The translations under genes and the position numbers were made by a program. From an uncultured Muribaculaceae bacterium (GTDB lineage: Bacteria; Bacteroidota; Bacteroidia; Bacteroidales; Muribaculaceae), in the NCBI GenBank assembly GCA_910578075.1, contig CAJTPK010000014.1, forward strand, positions 1-64,000: 64,000 bases of DNA, in the 5' to 3' direction. Below the pieces are notes generated by a model. The model searched no databases. It was not told the DNA's origin and was given only the letters and a program-made list of their open reading frames with translations. Shown piece after piece: positions 50,319 through 59,602 of this stretch (within the stretch, counting starts at the first letter, position 1; every line of letters begins with the position of its first letter).

Positions 50319-52628
50319 CTACTTTTCAAGATATCCATATGCGTCAGACCGGTCATATCCGAGTTTATTCTTATAAAAGGCTGAGAAGTCTGACCATTTG
50401 TAGAACGTACCGGATGCCGCAGTCAAAGGCAAACGGGCATCATTTTCATTAAGCAACACGCGCACAAGCACATCCGCCCCCGGATCTGAAGGTTTCTCAT
50501 AAAACACCATCTGGATGTTGGCTGCCATAGGGAAAACCTTGTATGCCGCCCAATGGTCGGAAACAGCCTCCACATCATCTGTCTCGTAATCAAACCCGTC
50601 TATCCCCAAGAGCACAACAGTCGGAAGCACCATGCTTTCATGTCCGAAGCGCAGCGAGGCTGATCTACGATGGTTCGCAGCGTGGATGTCTCCATCTTTT
50701 ATGAGTTCCATCAATAGCTTCTCATGCTGGAAAGGCATCTCATGCGCTGTCAAAGGAGAATTGCCTGAATGCAGATACCAGTCAACATTGTTGACCAGCC
50801 AGCAGTCACAACATTCCTCAGGCGTGAAGATCCACATCAGGTCGAGTCCCTCATCCTCATGGCTCTGCATGTTCGATGCCACATAAAAGAGATTGTAATA
50901 CGTATCCTGTGGATCTTTTATATTTTTCTTCACCCATTGAGGATCGGAATAAAGCATTCCGAAAACACGCGTCGGATCGAGACGGGATTTGCGGATTTTT
51001 CTCTCGCGGTCGCGCAATCCCTTATATTTATCCTGCAGTGAGTCGGAACGTTTGATATCATTCATGTAATACATGTCCGCCTGACTTGCATCGTGAGTAA
51101 TCTTAAGCGACGGATTAAGCGACTGCAATTCCAGGCATTCCGCCATCATCGACATAACACAGCGCATCACGTCAGTTGATTTTGCATCGACACATACCGA
51201 ATCAGTAAATATCTCGGGAAAATTCGCAAACATCCGGTTGGCAATCCCGCGATGCTGTCTGACTCCCGTAGGTGTCAGTTCGCCGTAACGTCCCTCATCC
51301 GCCCTGGCAAGAATCTTTTCAAGACGTTTCTTCACTTCACGGCCGGTATCGGTAATCACTCCCGCCTTCTCCGCCTTTTTCAAAGGGGCTATGGCATCGG
51401 TATAGAATTGACGTTTCATCAGATAACGTGAGCCATGACGCGCATATGTGCTTATATGGAAAGGAGCATAACCTTCGGGAGCACAACTGATCGACGACTC
51501 CGACCCCGGAACGGGATAAACCCGATGGTTGGAGGTGGAAAGCATCTTGTCACCCAGAACCTCCTCCCGGGGAGTGCGTGCGCCATGCTTGGGGCATAAA
51601 GAATCGGTATCCCATTTATCGCGCCATGGGATTGTGATTTTTCCGTCCTTGATCTCCAGCGGGAGCCAGACATAACGTGAATCCTCGAGGTCTTTCTTGT
51701 TCCATCTGTCGAACATCGCTATGTAAGTATCTTTACAATCGACCACGGGAACAACATAGGTGCTCTGGGCGTAGAATGTCTTTTCAGCCAGCGGACCTTC
51801 ACACGGATCTCCGAGCACAGTCCATTTCCCCATTATCGAATCAGCCACAGCAAGCTGCGCACTGTTTGGATCCCACCCTGTGCAACCGGACGACAGCACG
51901 TAATACCTGCCGTCATGTTTGAACACTGCGGGAGCCTCACGCGACATCCCGATGAAATTACGGGTATAGCGTCCTGTCGGTTTCAGATAGTCATCCGTCA
52001 ACTCATTAATATACATCGTTTCATTGTTTTCCGATGATGCAAACTGATAAGCTTTGCCGTCATCATCGACGAAAACGGTCTGATCCCGGCTCATAGAGTT
52101 GTTCGGGCGCATGGAGCCGAGGAACTTGAATGGTCCTACAGGAGAATCACCCTCAGCCACACCTGCCGCCGCTTTGGTATAGTCGGCGGAATCTGCATGG
52201 AACCACATCACGAACTTACCTGTCTTCTTGTTATACACAACCTTGGGGCGTTCGAGAACCTGGCTGGGATGAAGATCGCTTGCCGGGTCAGTAGTATCGG
52301 CATTTAAAACGACACCTTCAAATTTCCAGTTATAAAGATCTGTCGAGGAGTAGCAGCTGACGCCGGTCACATCCGTACGGTAGCGCTCCCAGGTGGCATC
52401 GGCAGGCAGATAAGTTTTCCCCTTTTTATACTCTCCATACCAATAATATTTACCGTCATGGTAAAGCATTCCGCCACCATGAGCATTTATCGGGTTACCC
52501 TCTGTATCAAGCCATTTCCCATACTGCACGATCTCGCCGGCGTAAATTACAGGTATATGGCAGGCTAACAGGGTGACCAGAACCGTGATTACATTAGTCA
52601 CTCTTTTCATGACAATAGATATGTTCAA
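50319..52628 (-). CDS. GH43-like glycosidase fused to histidine acid phosphatase
   Basis: A 769-residue exported fusion. The signal peptide ends near IYAG (about 30); LLAC at 20-23 could be a weak lipobox. A five-bladed-propeller GH43-like domain spans about 35-345: HGGGMLYHDGKYYWYGE near the start, RDQTVFVDDDGKAYQF, and the acid Glu231 in MSREAPAVFKHDGRYY with SGCTGWDPNSA, recalling exo-beta-1,3-galactanase-like subfamilies. After a linker with ARTPREE, the second domain (about 365-769) is a histidine-type acid phosphatase: nucleophile His in ARHGSR (397-401) and His663-Glu664 (RFGHESMVLP) as the general-acid pair. Start could also be ATG 52610. It is the last gene of the minus-strand glycan locus. 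It may remove sugar and phosphate from one phosphorylated glycan; substrate unproven. Confidence 0.82.
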   Translation of the reverse strand: MNISIVMKRVTNVITVLVTLLACHIPVIYAGEIVQYGKWLDTEGNPINAHGGGMLYHDGKYYWYGEYKKGKTYLPADATWERYRTDVTGVSCYSSTDLYNWKFEGVVLNADTTDPASDLHPSQVLERPKVVYNKKTGKFVMWFHADSADYTKAAAGVAEGDSPVGPFKFLGSMRPNNSMSRDQTVFVDDDGKAYQFASSENNETMYINELTDDYLKPTGRYTRNFIGMSREAPAVFKHDGRYYVLSSGCTGWDPNSAQLAVADSIMGKWTVLGDPCEGPLAEKTFYAQSTYVVPVVDCKDTYIAMFDRWNKKDLEDSRYVWLPLEIKDGKITIPWRDKWDTDSLCPKHGARTPREEVLGDKMLSTSNHRVYPVPGSESSISCAPEGYAPFHISTYARHGSRYLMKRQFYTDAIAPLKKAEKAGVITDTGREVKKRLEKILARADEGRYGELTPTGVRQHRGIANRMFANFPEIFTDSVCVDAKSTDVMRCVMSMMAECLELQSLNPSLKITHDASQADMYYMNDIKRSDSLQDKYKGLRDRERKIRKSRLDPTRVFGMLYSDPQWVKKNIKDPQDTYYNLFYVASNMQSHEDEGLDLMWIFTPEECCDCWLVNNVDWYLHSGNSPLTAHEMPFQHEKLLMELIKDGDIHAANHRRSASLRFGHESMVLPTVVLLGIDGFDYETDDVEAVSDHWAAYKVFPMAANIQMVFYEKPSDPGADVLVRVLLNENDARLPLTAASGTFYKWSDFSAFYKNKLGYDRSDAYGYLEK

Positions 52629-52678
52629 TTTTTTTTAAATTTAAGAGCCTGTCGATAAACAAGCACTGCTTAGGATTT

Positions 52679-53842
52679 CTATTTTTTCACAGGATAGGAA
52701 TATGAATGCAATATTTTTCCTGACACGTCACATACATCGACCTTGATTCTATCTGAATCCACATCAACATCAAGAACATCCTTGTTTGAATTGATGAGAA
52801 TCGGGAAATTTGTTCCCCTCTCTCCCGGCGCGGTGTGGCTGAATTGGTGGAAATGCCCGGAAAGCATCAGGTCTATACCTGCCTCATTCAGCATAGGCAG
52901 GAATTTTTCCTTTACATCTATCAAACCATGCCACTCAGTGAAAATGGGAGGCATATGCACAATCACGACCTTATAGGGAGCACTTTTGAACTCCTCGCTT
53001 TCAATCACCTTCTCCAACCATTTTGCCTCCTCACTACGGTATTCATCAAAAAATGCCGTGCGGGAGTACTCGATATCGCTGTCCGGCTTGTCCTCTCCGC
53101 TGTCCAAAACAACAAAATATACGGGGCCGTCACGGAAAGCATAATACGGCATACCGGTAGAAGTTGGGAAATAACGCATGTATTCCGTACACCAGTTGCC
53201 ACGCGTCTCATGATTTCCGCGAACCATGAAGAAGGGCACCTCAGAGGCGAAGAGCCGGGAACTGCGGTTGATAAAATCATCAAACACCTGCTGCTCGCTG
53301 TTCATCCAGCTCACCATATCCCCGTTGAATACCACAAAATCCGTCTTATCCTTGTCAAGTCCTTCGAGCAAAGCGGAAAGAGTCTCCTTGTCGCCATGGA
53401 TATCATTCACAACCTTGAAACTGAGTTTATCGGCTTTCGGGTTCAGGGTGCGGAAAGACAGAGGCTTGTGCTGCCAGATATCGGATGCTGCGATACCTCC
53501 GTAATTGATATGCCATGGAACCATATCCTTGACCTCCTCGGAAAATATCCTGTAGCGGTAACGGGTATCAGGATTCAGGTTCTTTATTGTAACGCGGTGC
53601 ACTGTGTCAATTTTTGCCCGGCCAATTTGAGTAGAGTAAAAACGGGGTCTCTCACAGGCGTAGAAATCGGTGTTGTCATCAGGAGCGATCTCCACCCAGG
53701 CTGTAGCGGGTTTGTCAGTTCGCCATATCACCGTCATCTCCGTGTCGGTGAGATTCTGCAGATATGGTCCTGAAGTAATTCTAAATGCGTTAGCTGTATA
53801 CGCGACAACCAGAAGCATTCCCCATAATAAATATTTCTTCAT
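52679..53842 (-). CDS. Secreted purple acid phosphatase-like metallophosphoesterase
   Basis: A 387-residue protein with signal peptide (MKKYLLWGMLLVVAYTANA). An N-terminal FN3-like domain (about 20-115, ITSGPYLQNLTDTEMTVIWRTDKPATAWVEIAP) precedes a calcineurin-type catalytic domain with NDIHGDKETL, FNGDMVSW, RGNHETRG, VIVHMPP and LSGHFHQF, all metal-ligand motifs. It is closely similar to the C-terminal part of the protein at 56264-57817, so the two are paralogs within one locus. It is 50 bp upstream of the GH43-phosphatase gene on the same strand. Confidence 0.88.
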   Translation of the reverse strand: MKKYLLWGMLLVVAYTANAFRITSGPYLQNLTDTEMTVIWRTDKPATAWVEIAPDDNTDFYACERPRFYSTQIGRAKIDTVHRVTIKNLNPDTRYRYRIFSEEVKDMVPWHINYGGIAASDIWQHKPLSFRTLNPKADKLSFKVVNDIHGDKETLSALLEGLDKDKTDFVVFNGDMVSWMNSEQQVFDDFINRSSRLFASEVPFFMVRGNHETRGNWCTEYMRYFPTSTGMPYYAFRDGPVYFVVLDSGEDKPDSDIEYSRTAFFDEYRSEEAKWLEKVIESEEFKSAPYKVVIVHMPPIFTEWHGLIDVKEKFLPMLNEAGIDLMLSGHFHQFSHTAPGERGTNFPILINSNKDVLDVDVDSDRIKVDVCDVSGKILHSYSYPVKK

Positions 53843-53934
53843 AAATTCAAGTGTTAGAATCCGTTTCTTAAACTATGCTGTTTTTTTTTGACCGAACCTT
53901 TCCATGCCAGAAGAATCGGACATGTCACTGATAG

Positions 53935-53980
53935 AAAGGAGTGGCGGGTCTCGAAGTTTAATTAGTACCGCCACTCCTTT
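53935..53980. other. 13-bp perfect inverted repeat between genes
   Basis: AAAGGAGTGGCGG (53935-53947) and CCGCCACTCCTTT (53968-53980) pair perfectly around a 20-nt loop, with outer CATGCCA/TGGCATG arms. It lies between the T9SS-tailed gene and the metallophosphoesterase. Reading on the minus strand it is not followed by a T-run, so it may be an attenuator or mRNA-processing structure; function unknown. Confidence 0.55.
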
Positions 53981-54019
53981 GAGTTTGGCATGTGTCAGAC
54001 ACATGCAGCATTTTGACCG

Positions 54020-55564
54020 TTATTTATTAACGACAATCTTTTCTACCTTATTACCCTGTTTCTTGATATAAATTCCTTTGGATGGTTCCTTCACCTTCAG
54101 ACCCTGGAGATTGTAATATTCAACAGGAGCGTTTTCATCTGAAACCTCAATGTTTTTGACACCTGTGCCGTTATCCTTCGGAATATAGGACACGCGTGTC
54201 AGTGACAAGCCACTGTTGCCGACACCAAAGGCATTCGCCTTTTTGCCGATTGCTGTAAGAATATCATCTGTGACAGGGATGCTGAAATAAGAGCTGTCGG
54301 CAGCTTTGGTCACGGCAATCTTTTCAGCCACATCCTCTATTGGATACCAATCCCAAGAGCCCATGAGATCGTTATTCTGGCAATAAAGGTTGAGTGTCTC
54401 TACATTAGTATCCTTATCGGTATTCTTGCAATAGACGCGGAGCTCGTCGCCTGGCTGCAGCTGGCGTGCAACGCTTGAGCCGAGAGTTGTCAACATATTG
54501 GCAGGCACGTTCGGATCTGTATTGTCTGAGCACTCGAAATAGCCTCTCCACAGATCGTTTTTCCGGTTTTCATCAGCAACAGAGATAATCTTTACTGAAT
54601 TAACGATGAAATATCCGAGGGCGTTATCGCCATTAGCATCACCTGCCTTGATAACCATTCCCTGCTCCTTGATAAGATTTACGTTGGCAAGGGGAATATA
54701 GTTGAGCGTTCTGTACATGGATCTATTCAAACCGTTTTTACCCACATAATAAATGAAACGTTTGGTTTGCACATCCTGGTCTGCACAGAGCGATTCATCT
54801 GAGGGCACGCGAAGAAATACGAACTTCTCGTTCTCCGTGTATTCCGCTGTGCTTTCATAATTCACCTCTACCCATACCGGAGTTGAAAGATCAGCGAAGG
54901 CCTCTTTCTTGAATTTGACAGCCTCCGCCCATTTCCAGGTGGGTTCTGTACGCCACTCTTCAATGATATTGGAGTCAGCAGGGTCTACTTCAGCTACTTC
55001 CCAGCCTGCGGGGTAGCCAGTTTCAGAAGATACGGGAATGATGTTTACCTGCCATACATAAAAAGGCATCGCACCTGTGCCGTCCCCTTTTCCTCCTTTG
55101 ATAATAACGCCGTATTTCTTGAGATTCGCCACTTTTTCCTTTGGAACAAATGTACGCGCTGTGTATATGCGGCGGTTCTTCTCATTCTGACATTCATATT
55201 TGACATTATTGATATCCTGGTCGGCAAGACCTTCATTCTTTATGGCCTCGTCATTGATGAATCCGGCGTCAGTCTTTGAAGGATCATATACGGGATGACG
55301 AAGATAGATGAATTTTGCCTGGGATGAACTTCCTATTGCATATACAACCTCCAGCATGCAACCATCCTCTACATCGTTGAATGCAGATCCCGGGAACTGA
55401 AGAGCTGTTCCCCAGTTGCTTGTACAGTTGCCATCGCCTTTGAGCCCTTCGATAGTGCATGTCTCACCCTTTTCCCATATGGTGGTAGGTTCGATGATAG
55501 AAGCACTCATTGTAGAGACCGCCATGGTGGCTAAGGTCATCATTGAGAGTAAAATTTTCTTCAT
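54020..55564 (-). CDS. Secreted repeat protein with T9SS-type C-terminal tail
   Basis: A 514-residue protein with signal peptide (MKKILLSMMTLATMAVSTMSA). It contains at least two similar beta-rich units of about 160 residues: the first with KFIYLRHPVYDPSK and VANLKKYGVIIKGGKGDGTG, the second with KFVFLRVPSDE and VNLIKEQGMVIKAGDANGD. A third, more diverged unit is about 345-460. The C-terminal 50 residues (APVEYYNLQGLKVKEPSKGIYIKKQGNKVEKIVVNK) are a Bacteroidales T9SS-like sorting tail. It is probably a surface-displayed or secreted binding protein. It sits between the two metallophosphoesterases of the locus; the binding target is not known. Confidence 0.75.
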   Translation of the reverse strand: MKKILLSMMTLATMAVSTMSASIIEPTTIWEKGETCTIEGLKGDGNCTSNWGTALQFPGSAFNDVEDGCMLEVVYAIGSSSQAKFIYLRHPVYDPSKTDAGFINDEAIKNEGLADQDINNVKYECQNEKNRRIYTARTFVPKEKVANLKKYGVIIKGGKGDGTGAMPFYVWQVNIIPVSSETGYPAGWEVAEVDPADSNIIEEWRTEPTWKWAEAVKFKKEAFADLSTPVWVEVNYESTAEYTENEKFVFLRVPSDESLCADQDVQTKRFIYYVGKNGLNRSMYRTLNYIPLANVNLIKEQGMVIKAGDANGDNALGYFIVNSVKIISVADENRKNDLWRGYFECSDNTDPNVPANMLTTLGSSVARQLQPGDELRVYCKNTDKDTNVETLNLYCQNNDLMGSWDWYPIEDVAEKIAVTKAADSSYFSIPVTDDILTAIGKKANAFGVGNSGLSLTRVSYIPKDNGTGVKNIEVSDENAPVEYYNLQGLKVKEPSKGIYIKKQGNKVEKIVVNK

Positions 55565-55813
55565 GATAAGTTAATTTTATAAGTTAATTAAAAAAGTGTG
55601 TATGTCGAACAATATGGAGAGTTGCAATTTTTCATGGTGAGGTCAGATCAACATCATCGCGTCTCCTATGGCAAATTTAGTTGTTAAAACAAAGTAAAAA
55701 TTGAACAAACTAAACAATTAAGGGCATCAAACAGCTTTCCTATTGATTACATGATACTTATACCCGTACCTAAACAGTTGAATTAAGACATGTATAAAGA
55801 TTATTTATATTAT

Positions 55814-56096
55814 CGTCCCGTAAAATTTTAATCACGCAGAGTCACAGAGCCGCAAAGGTTTTATGCCGCAAAATCCGGCGCTGAGGTCGTTACCACTCCT
55901 GCGGAGGTGCAGAGTCCGACGCACATTACTCGAGGCAATGCTATGGTTCCATGGAACTCTGGTCAAGAAAATCGCGACAAATTTTAGCATCGAACTCTGT
56001 GTCTCAGAAGGAGTGGTAACGACCTCAGCGCCGGATTTTGCGTCATAAAACCTTTGCGGCTCTGTGACTCTGCGTGATTAAAATTTTTACCGGACA
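55814..56096. repeat. Full fold-back copy of the dispersed palindromic element
   Basis: 283 bp with two arms of about 90 bp that are near-perfect inverted copies (left from 55821, right to 56089): ATTTTAATCACGCAGAGTCA, AGAGCCGCAAAGG and GAGGTCGTTACCACTCCT occur in both. The centre (about 55915-56000) is unique. The right tip is TTTTTACCGGACA; the left tip is degenerate (CGTCCCGTAAAA). It resembles the copy at 40698-40986 in length, tips and flanking CCAATA. Confidence 0.82.
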
Positions 56097-56153
56097 CCAA
56101 TAATAATTATCAGCCTCGATGCTATGGTTGCTTTGGGGCTGTGGTCAAATAAT

Positions 56154-56205
56154 AAAAATGTAATGGATTCTATTACAAAAAAGTAATAGAATCCATTACA
56201 TTTTT
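56154..56205. terminator. Strong bidirectional terminator
   Basis: A perfect 23-bp inverted repeat (56154-56176 with 56183-56205; AATGTAATGGATTCTATTAC and its complement) with a 6-nt loop. It is bounded by T-runs in both directions and lies just downstream of the SusE-like/phosphatase gene on the minus strand. It would end the susC-susD-phosphatase transcript. Confidence 0.85.
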
Positions 56206-56263
56206 TATTCACAACCTATACCCTATTGCGATATCCGGATATAAAACTGTGACATGCCTGAAA

Positions 56264-57817
56264 TCATTTCCTCGCGTAAGAGTAGGAATGTATAACAGCT
56301 CCCGAGGTGTTGCGTACATCTACCTGTATCTTCTGCATGTTGACTTTGACATCAACGGCATCAACATTTGAATTGATGAGAATCGGGAATGTCGATTTTC
56401 TCCAACCCGCGGGTGTGTAATCAAACTTATGGAAATGACCGGAGAACATTACATCAATTTTTGCCGCATTAAGCATGGGGAAGAATTTCTCCGAGAAATC
56501 AGCCTGACCGGCATCATTTGCATAGATCGGCGGCATATGCACAAGCACGATTCTATAAGGTGCATTCTTGCATTCATCCGAAGCCAATACCTTTTTAAGC
56601 CATTCTGCCTCTCTGGTTCGGTAGGCAGCAAAGAAGGCTGTGCCGGAGTATTCATCATGTCCGTCTTCCTTATCCTCACCGCTGTCAAGCACGATAAAGA
56701 AGACTGGGCCGTCGCGGAAAGCGTAGTATGCTTTTTTCGTACGGGAGGGGAAGTAGTTCATGTAATACTGACTCCATATGCCTCTCGGCTCATGATTTCC
56801 CCTGGTCATAAAGAATGGCACATTCTTGGCAAAAGTTTCGCTACTTGTATCTATGAAACCATTGAAGAGCTGATCCTCATTGGTGATCCAATCGACCATA
56901 TCTCCATTGAAAACAACGAAATCCGTCTTATCCTTATCTACCATCGATGCGAGGCTTCGAAGCACACTGTTATTTTCATGGATATCATTCATTATCAAGA
57001 AATTCACCGTCTCACCATTCTCATTCAGTGTTCTGAATGCCGGTATTTCATCGATAGAGACAGTCTCTCCGTAGTAAACCTTCCAAGGCAAGCGTGCTAC
57101 GACTTCCTGTGAGTATATGCGGTAACGGTATTTAGTGTTGGGAGCGAGATTTCTCACAGTGACTTTGTGTAAAGTATCTACCACAGCTTCACCATTACGC
57201 ACAGCATTAAACTTTGGACGCTCAGTCGCATCAAAATCTGTATCATCATCAGGAGCTATTTCCACCCAAGATTTAGCGGGCTTGTTGGTACGCCACATTA
57301 TCGTCACTTCATTCTCAGTCATATTCTGTAAATACGGACCGGATTTCAACTTAAATGTGCCATCTGACATTCCTTTATATTCAGAACTCATAGTCCGGTT
57401 CATGAGGTCGAAAGTCAACGTATACAGACCATCTTCGACAACATTCCATTTATTGTCCGGATTTCCGGCATGCACGATAAACTTCTCATCAACGATAGGA
57501 TCTGTGCCAATTGGGGAACCGGCTACCACTGGACGTATGAATTCCACACCCCAGCTGCCTTTCTCGAAACAAAGTTTAACCTCTCCCTTCTTCAGGAAGC
57601 CGTCATATATAAAGACATTGGGGTTATCAGGAGAAACCTGGAGTGGAATCGGGTTATTGTTGTCCCAGTCGATCAATGTGCCGTTTCCAACAATGTAGAG
57701 GACATCAGTCTTGATTGGAGGATCAGGCAATACCTGCAATTCATTCTGCTCGCACGATGAGAGCGCTCCGAAGAGGCAAAGAGCAGCGATAATCGATATT
57801 ATATTTTTGATTTTCAT
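56264..57817 (-). CDS. Lipoprotein fusing a SusE/F-like domain to a purple acid phosphatase
   Basis: 517 residues. The lipoprotein signal ends at LFGALSSCEQ (Cys about 22). The N-terminal part (about 30-150) looks like a SusE/SusF-type starch-binding fold (VLYIVGNGTLIDWDNNNPIPL, FIYDGFLKKGEVKLCFEKGSWG, GLYTLTFDLMNRTMS). Then comes an FN3-like domain (KSGPYLQNMTENEVTIMWRTNKPAKSWVEIAP) and a metallophosphoesterase domain with NDIHENNSVL, FNGDMVDW, RGNHEPRG, VLVHMPP and FSGHFHKF. The place after susC and susD is where surface glycan-binding proteins are usually encoded. Here that protein carries a phosphatase, suggesting the captured ligand is phosphorylated. The catalytic part is paralogous to the gene at 52679. 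Confidence 0.85.
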   Translation of the reverse strand: MKIKNIISIIAALCLFGALSSCEQNELQVLPDPPIKTDVLYIVGNGTLIDWDNNNPIPLQVSPDNPNVFIYDGFLKKGEVKLCFEKGSWGVEFIRPVVAGSPIGTDPIVDEKFIVHAGNPDNKWNVVEDGLYTLTFDLMNRTMSSEYKGMSDGTFKLKSGPYLQNMTENEVTIMWRTNKPAKSWVEIAPDDDTDFDATERPKFNAVRNGEAVVDTLHKVTVRNLAPNTKYRYRIYSQEVVARLPWKVYYGETVSIDEIPAFRTLNENGETVNFLIMNDIHENNSVLRSLASMVDKDKTDFVVFNGDMVDWITNEDQLFNGFIDTSSETFAKNVPFFMTRGNHEPRGIWSQYYMNYFPSRTKKAYYAFRDGPVFFIVLDSGEDKEDGHDEYSGTAFFAAYRTREAEWLKKVLASDECKNAPYRIVLVHMPPIYANDAGQADFSEKFFPMLNAAKIDVMFSGHFHKFDYTPAGWRKSTFPILINSNVDAVDVKVNMQKIQVDVRNTSGAVIHSYSYARK

Positions 57818-57853
57818 TTCTGAATGAGTGTTATAAATAAATTAATAATACTT

Positions 57854-59584
57854 TTAACTGTTATATCCCGGGTTCTGCTTAAGCGCAGGATTGGCATCAA
57901 GCACTTTTCTCATGATGGGGAAGATGATGGTGTGGTCACCCGGATCCTGGTTCTTATCCCACCAGGCTTCGGTGAATCTTCCGAAACGGATAAGGTCGAT
58001 TCTGCGACGGCCCTCGGCAAAGAACTCACGGCCCCATTCATCAAGCATCTCCTCCATATCGAGGGTAGCGTTTCCGTCGGGAGCATAGAGCACCTGAGTG
58101 TGGTTAGCTTTGGGATAATTACGTTTGCGCACGGTGTTCAGGAGCTTTCCGGCTGTGCTTACATCCCCTTTGCGCACTTTGCATTCAGCAAGCATGTATA
58201 TCACCTCCGGCAGACGAATCTCGACATAGTCACTTTCAATCTGTCCGATATCATCGTCGGAATACATAGGATACTTGACAAAGTGGTATCCTGAGTTCAT
58301 GTCACCGTTCTCCATACGGCTGTCCTTGTTGCTGGGCCACTGTCCCTCCGGCAAGTCGTAGAACTGACCCACAGCGTCACGGATACAAAGCTCGTAGGGC
58401 ATCTGCGGAGCCTTGACATATTTTGTCACTCCATCCTCTTTATATGGGAGTTTTCCGAAGAGCATCATACCCTCCCTCTTGCTGTTGCCGAGGTTTTTGT
58501 AAAGCTTGAGGCGTTCGTCACCCGGATATTTACGGAATTTCTGCACAGTCATACCGAGTTTGTATTCGTATAGGACACCATTAAGATCGTAGCTCGGAGA
58601 GCAGGCATACATGCAGTTGTGGCCTCCGGCTTTGGATTTCTGGTCGTTGAAATACTTTCCCGCCTGGTGAGGCACAGTAGCCCAGTAAGTGCGTCGTGCC
58701 CACATGTGGTATGAGTGCGCACCGGAGCTTGGGAAGGCGAAGATCACCTCATCGGAGGTCTCGTTGTTCCAGTCGTAAGCCTCGTCCCAACGGTCGGCTA
58801 CCTTGTATGTGCCGTATTTACCGTCGAGAATCTCCTGGCATAATGCCTCGGCGTCTGCAAAGTGGTCTTCACCTATATACACATTCGCGTTGATGTAGAG
58901 GCGTGCGAGCAGGGTTGCAGCGGCAGCCTGGGTGAACTGTCCCTGAAGAATGCCGTTTCCACCGGTGTTCTCCTTCTTGATGAGATTATGGATGCAGAAA
59001 TCAAGGTCTTCCTTGATATAGTCGTAAATCACCTTTGGCTCCACCTGAGAGAGTGTGTTCTGCGACTGGTCGTTGAAACTCTTTACAAGAGGGAGGTTTC
59101 GGAACTCGTCGAGAGCGCGTAGATAGAACCATGCACGAAGAGCCCTGTTCTGGGCGATGAGGTTTTCACCTTCCTCCTGGGAGATGTTGAATCTGCCGAA
59201 GTCAACACCCTGAAGCTCCTCGATGGAGACGGTGCAAAGTTCGATACCCTGAAAAAGATTGTTCCATTCATCGGCGATGTCATGTCCCATGTCGACATCC
59301 CAGAGATGGTCATGGTAACGTCGCCAGATACCTCCGTCATCAAACCATCCGTCGCGGGTCGGGGTGATGAGCTGGTCACCGGATTCTTCATTGAGCACCT
59401 GCCGCCACTGCACTGACCAGTAACCATGGTCAAAAGCTCGGAAGGCCACCGCGATCACGTTATCGCGGGTATTGTAGTAGTTGGATGAGGAGACTGTGTC
59501 GTAGAGGGTCTCGTCAAGATTGGTGCAACCGACGAGGGCCAGCGAAGCGAGAGACACAGCCGCTATTTTATAGAGTCTTTTCAT
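57854..59584 (-). CDS. SusD/RagB family nutrient-uptake lipoprotein
   Basis: A 576-residue outer-membrane lipoprotein that forms the lid of the SusC transporter. The lipobox is ASLALVGC (Cys about 20), then TNLDETLYDTVSSSNYYN as is usual for SusD. TPR-like helices occupy the first half (AQNRALRAWFYLRALDEFRNLPLV) and the typical end is MLDEWGREFFAEGRRRIDLIRFGRF. It starts 18 bp after the susC stop. Its ligand specificity cannot be read from sequence. Confidence 0.94.
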   Translation of the reverse strand: MKRLYKIAAVSLASLALVGCTNLDETLYDTVSSSNYYNTRDNVIAVAFRAFDHGYWSVQWRQVLNEESGDQLITPTRDGWFDDGGIWRRYHDHLWDVDMGHDIADEWNNLFQGIELCTVSIEELQGVDFGRFNISQEEGENLIAQNRALRAWFYLRALDEFRNLPLVKSFNDQSQNTLSQVEPKVIYDYIKEDLDFCIHNLIKKENTGGNGILQGQFTQAAAATLLARLYINANVYIGEDHFADAEALCQEILDGKYGTYKVADRWDEAYDWNNETSDEVIFAFPSSGAHSYHMWARRTYWATVPHQAGKYFNDQKSKAGGHNCMYACSPSYDLNGVLYEYKLGMTVQKFRKYPGDERLKLYKNLGNSKREGMMLFGKLPYKEDGVTKYVKAPQMPYELCIRDAVGQFYDLPEGQWPSNKDSRMENGDMNSGYHFVKYPMYSDDDIGQIESDYVEIRLPEVIYMLAECKVRKGDVSTAGKLLNTVRKRNYPKANHTQVLYAPDGNATLDMEEMLDEWGREFFAEGRRRIDLIRFGRFTEAWWDKNQDPGDHTIIFPIMRKVLDANPALKQNPGYNS

Positions 59585-59602
59585 TTTGAATGATCTTGGG
59601 AA

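Noticed and set aside
55863..56048. 61-codon ORF between the glycan-locus genes
   Set aside because: It is inside the fold-back repeat copy and not conserved as a frame in the other copy.
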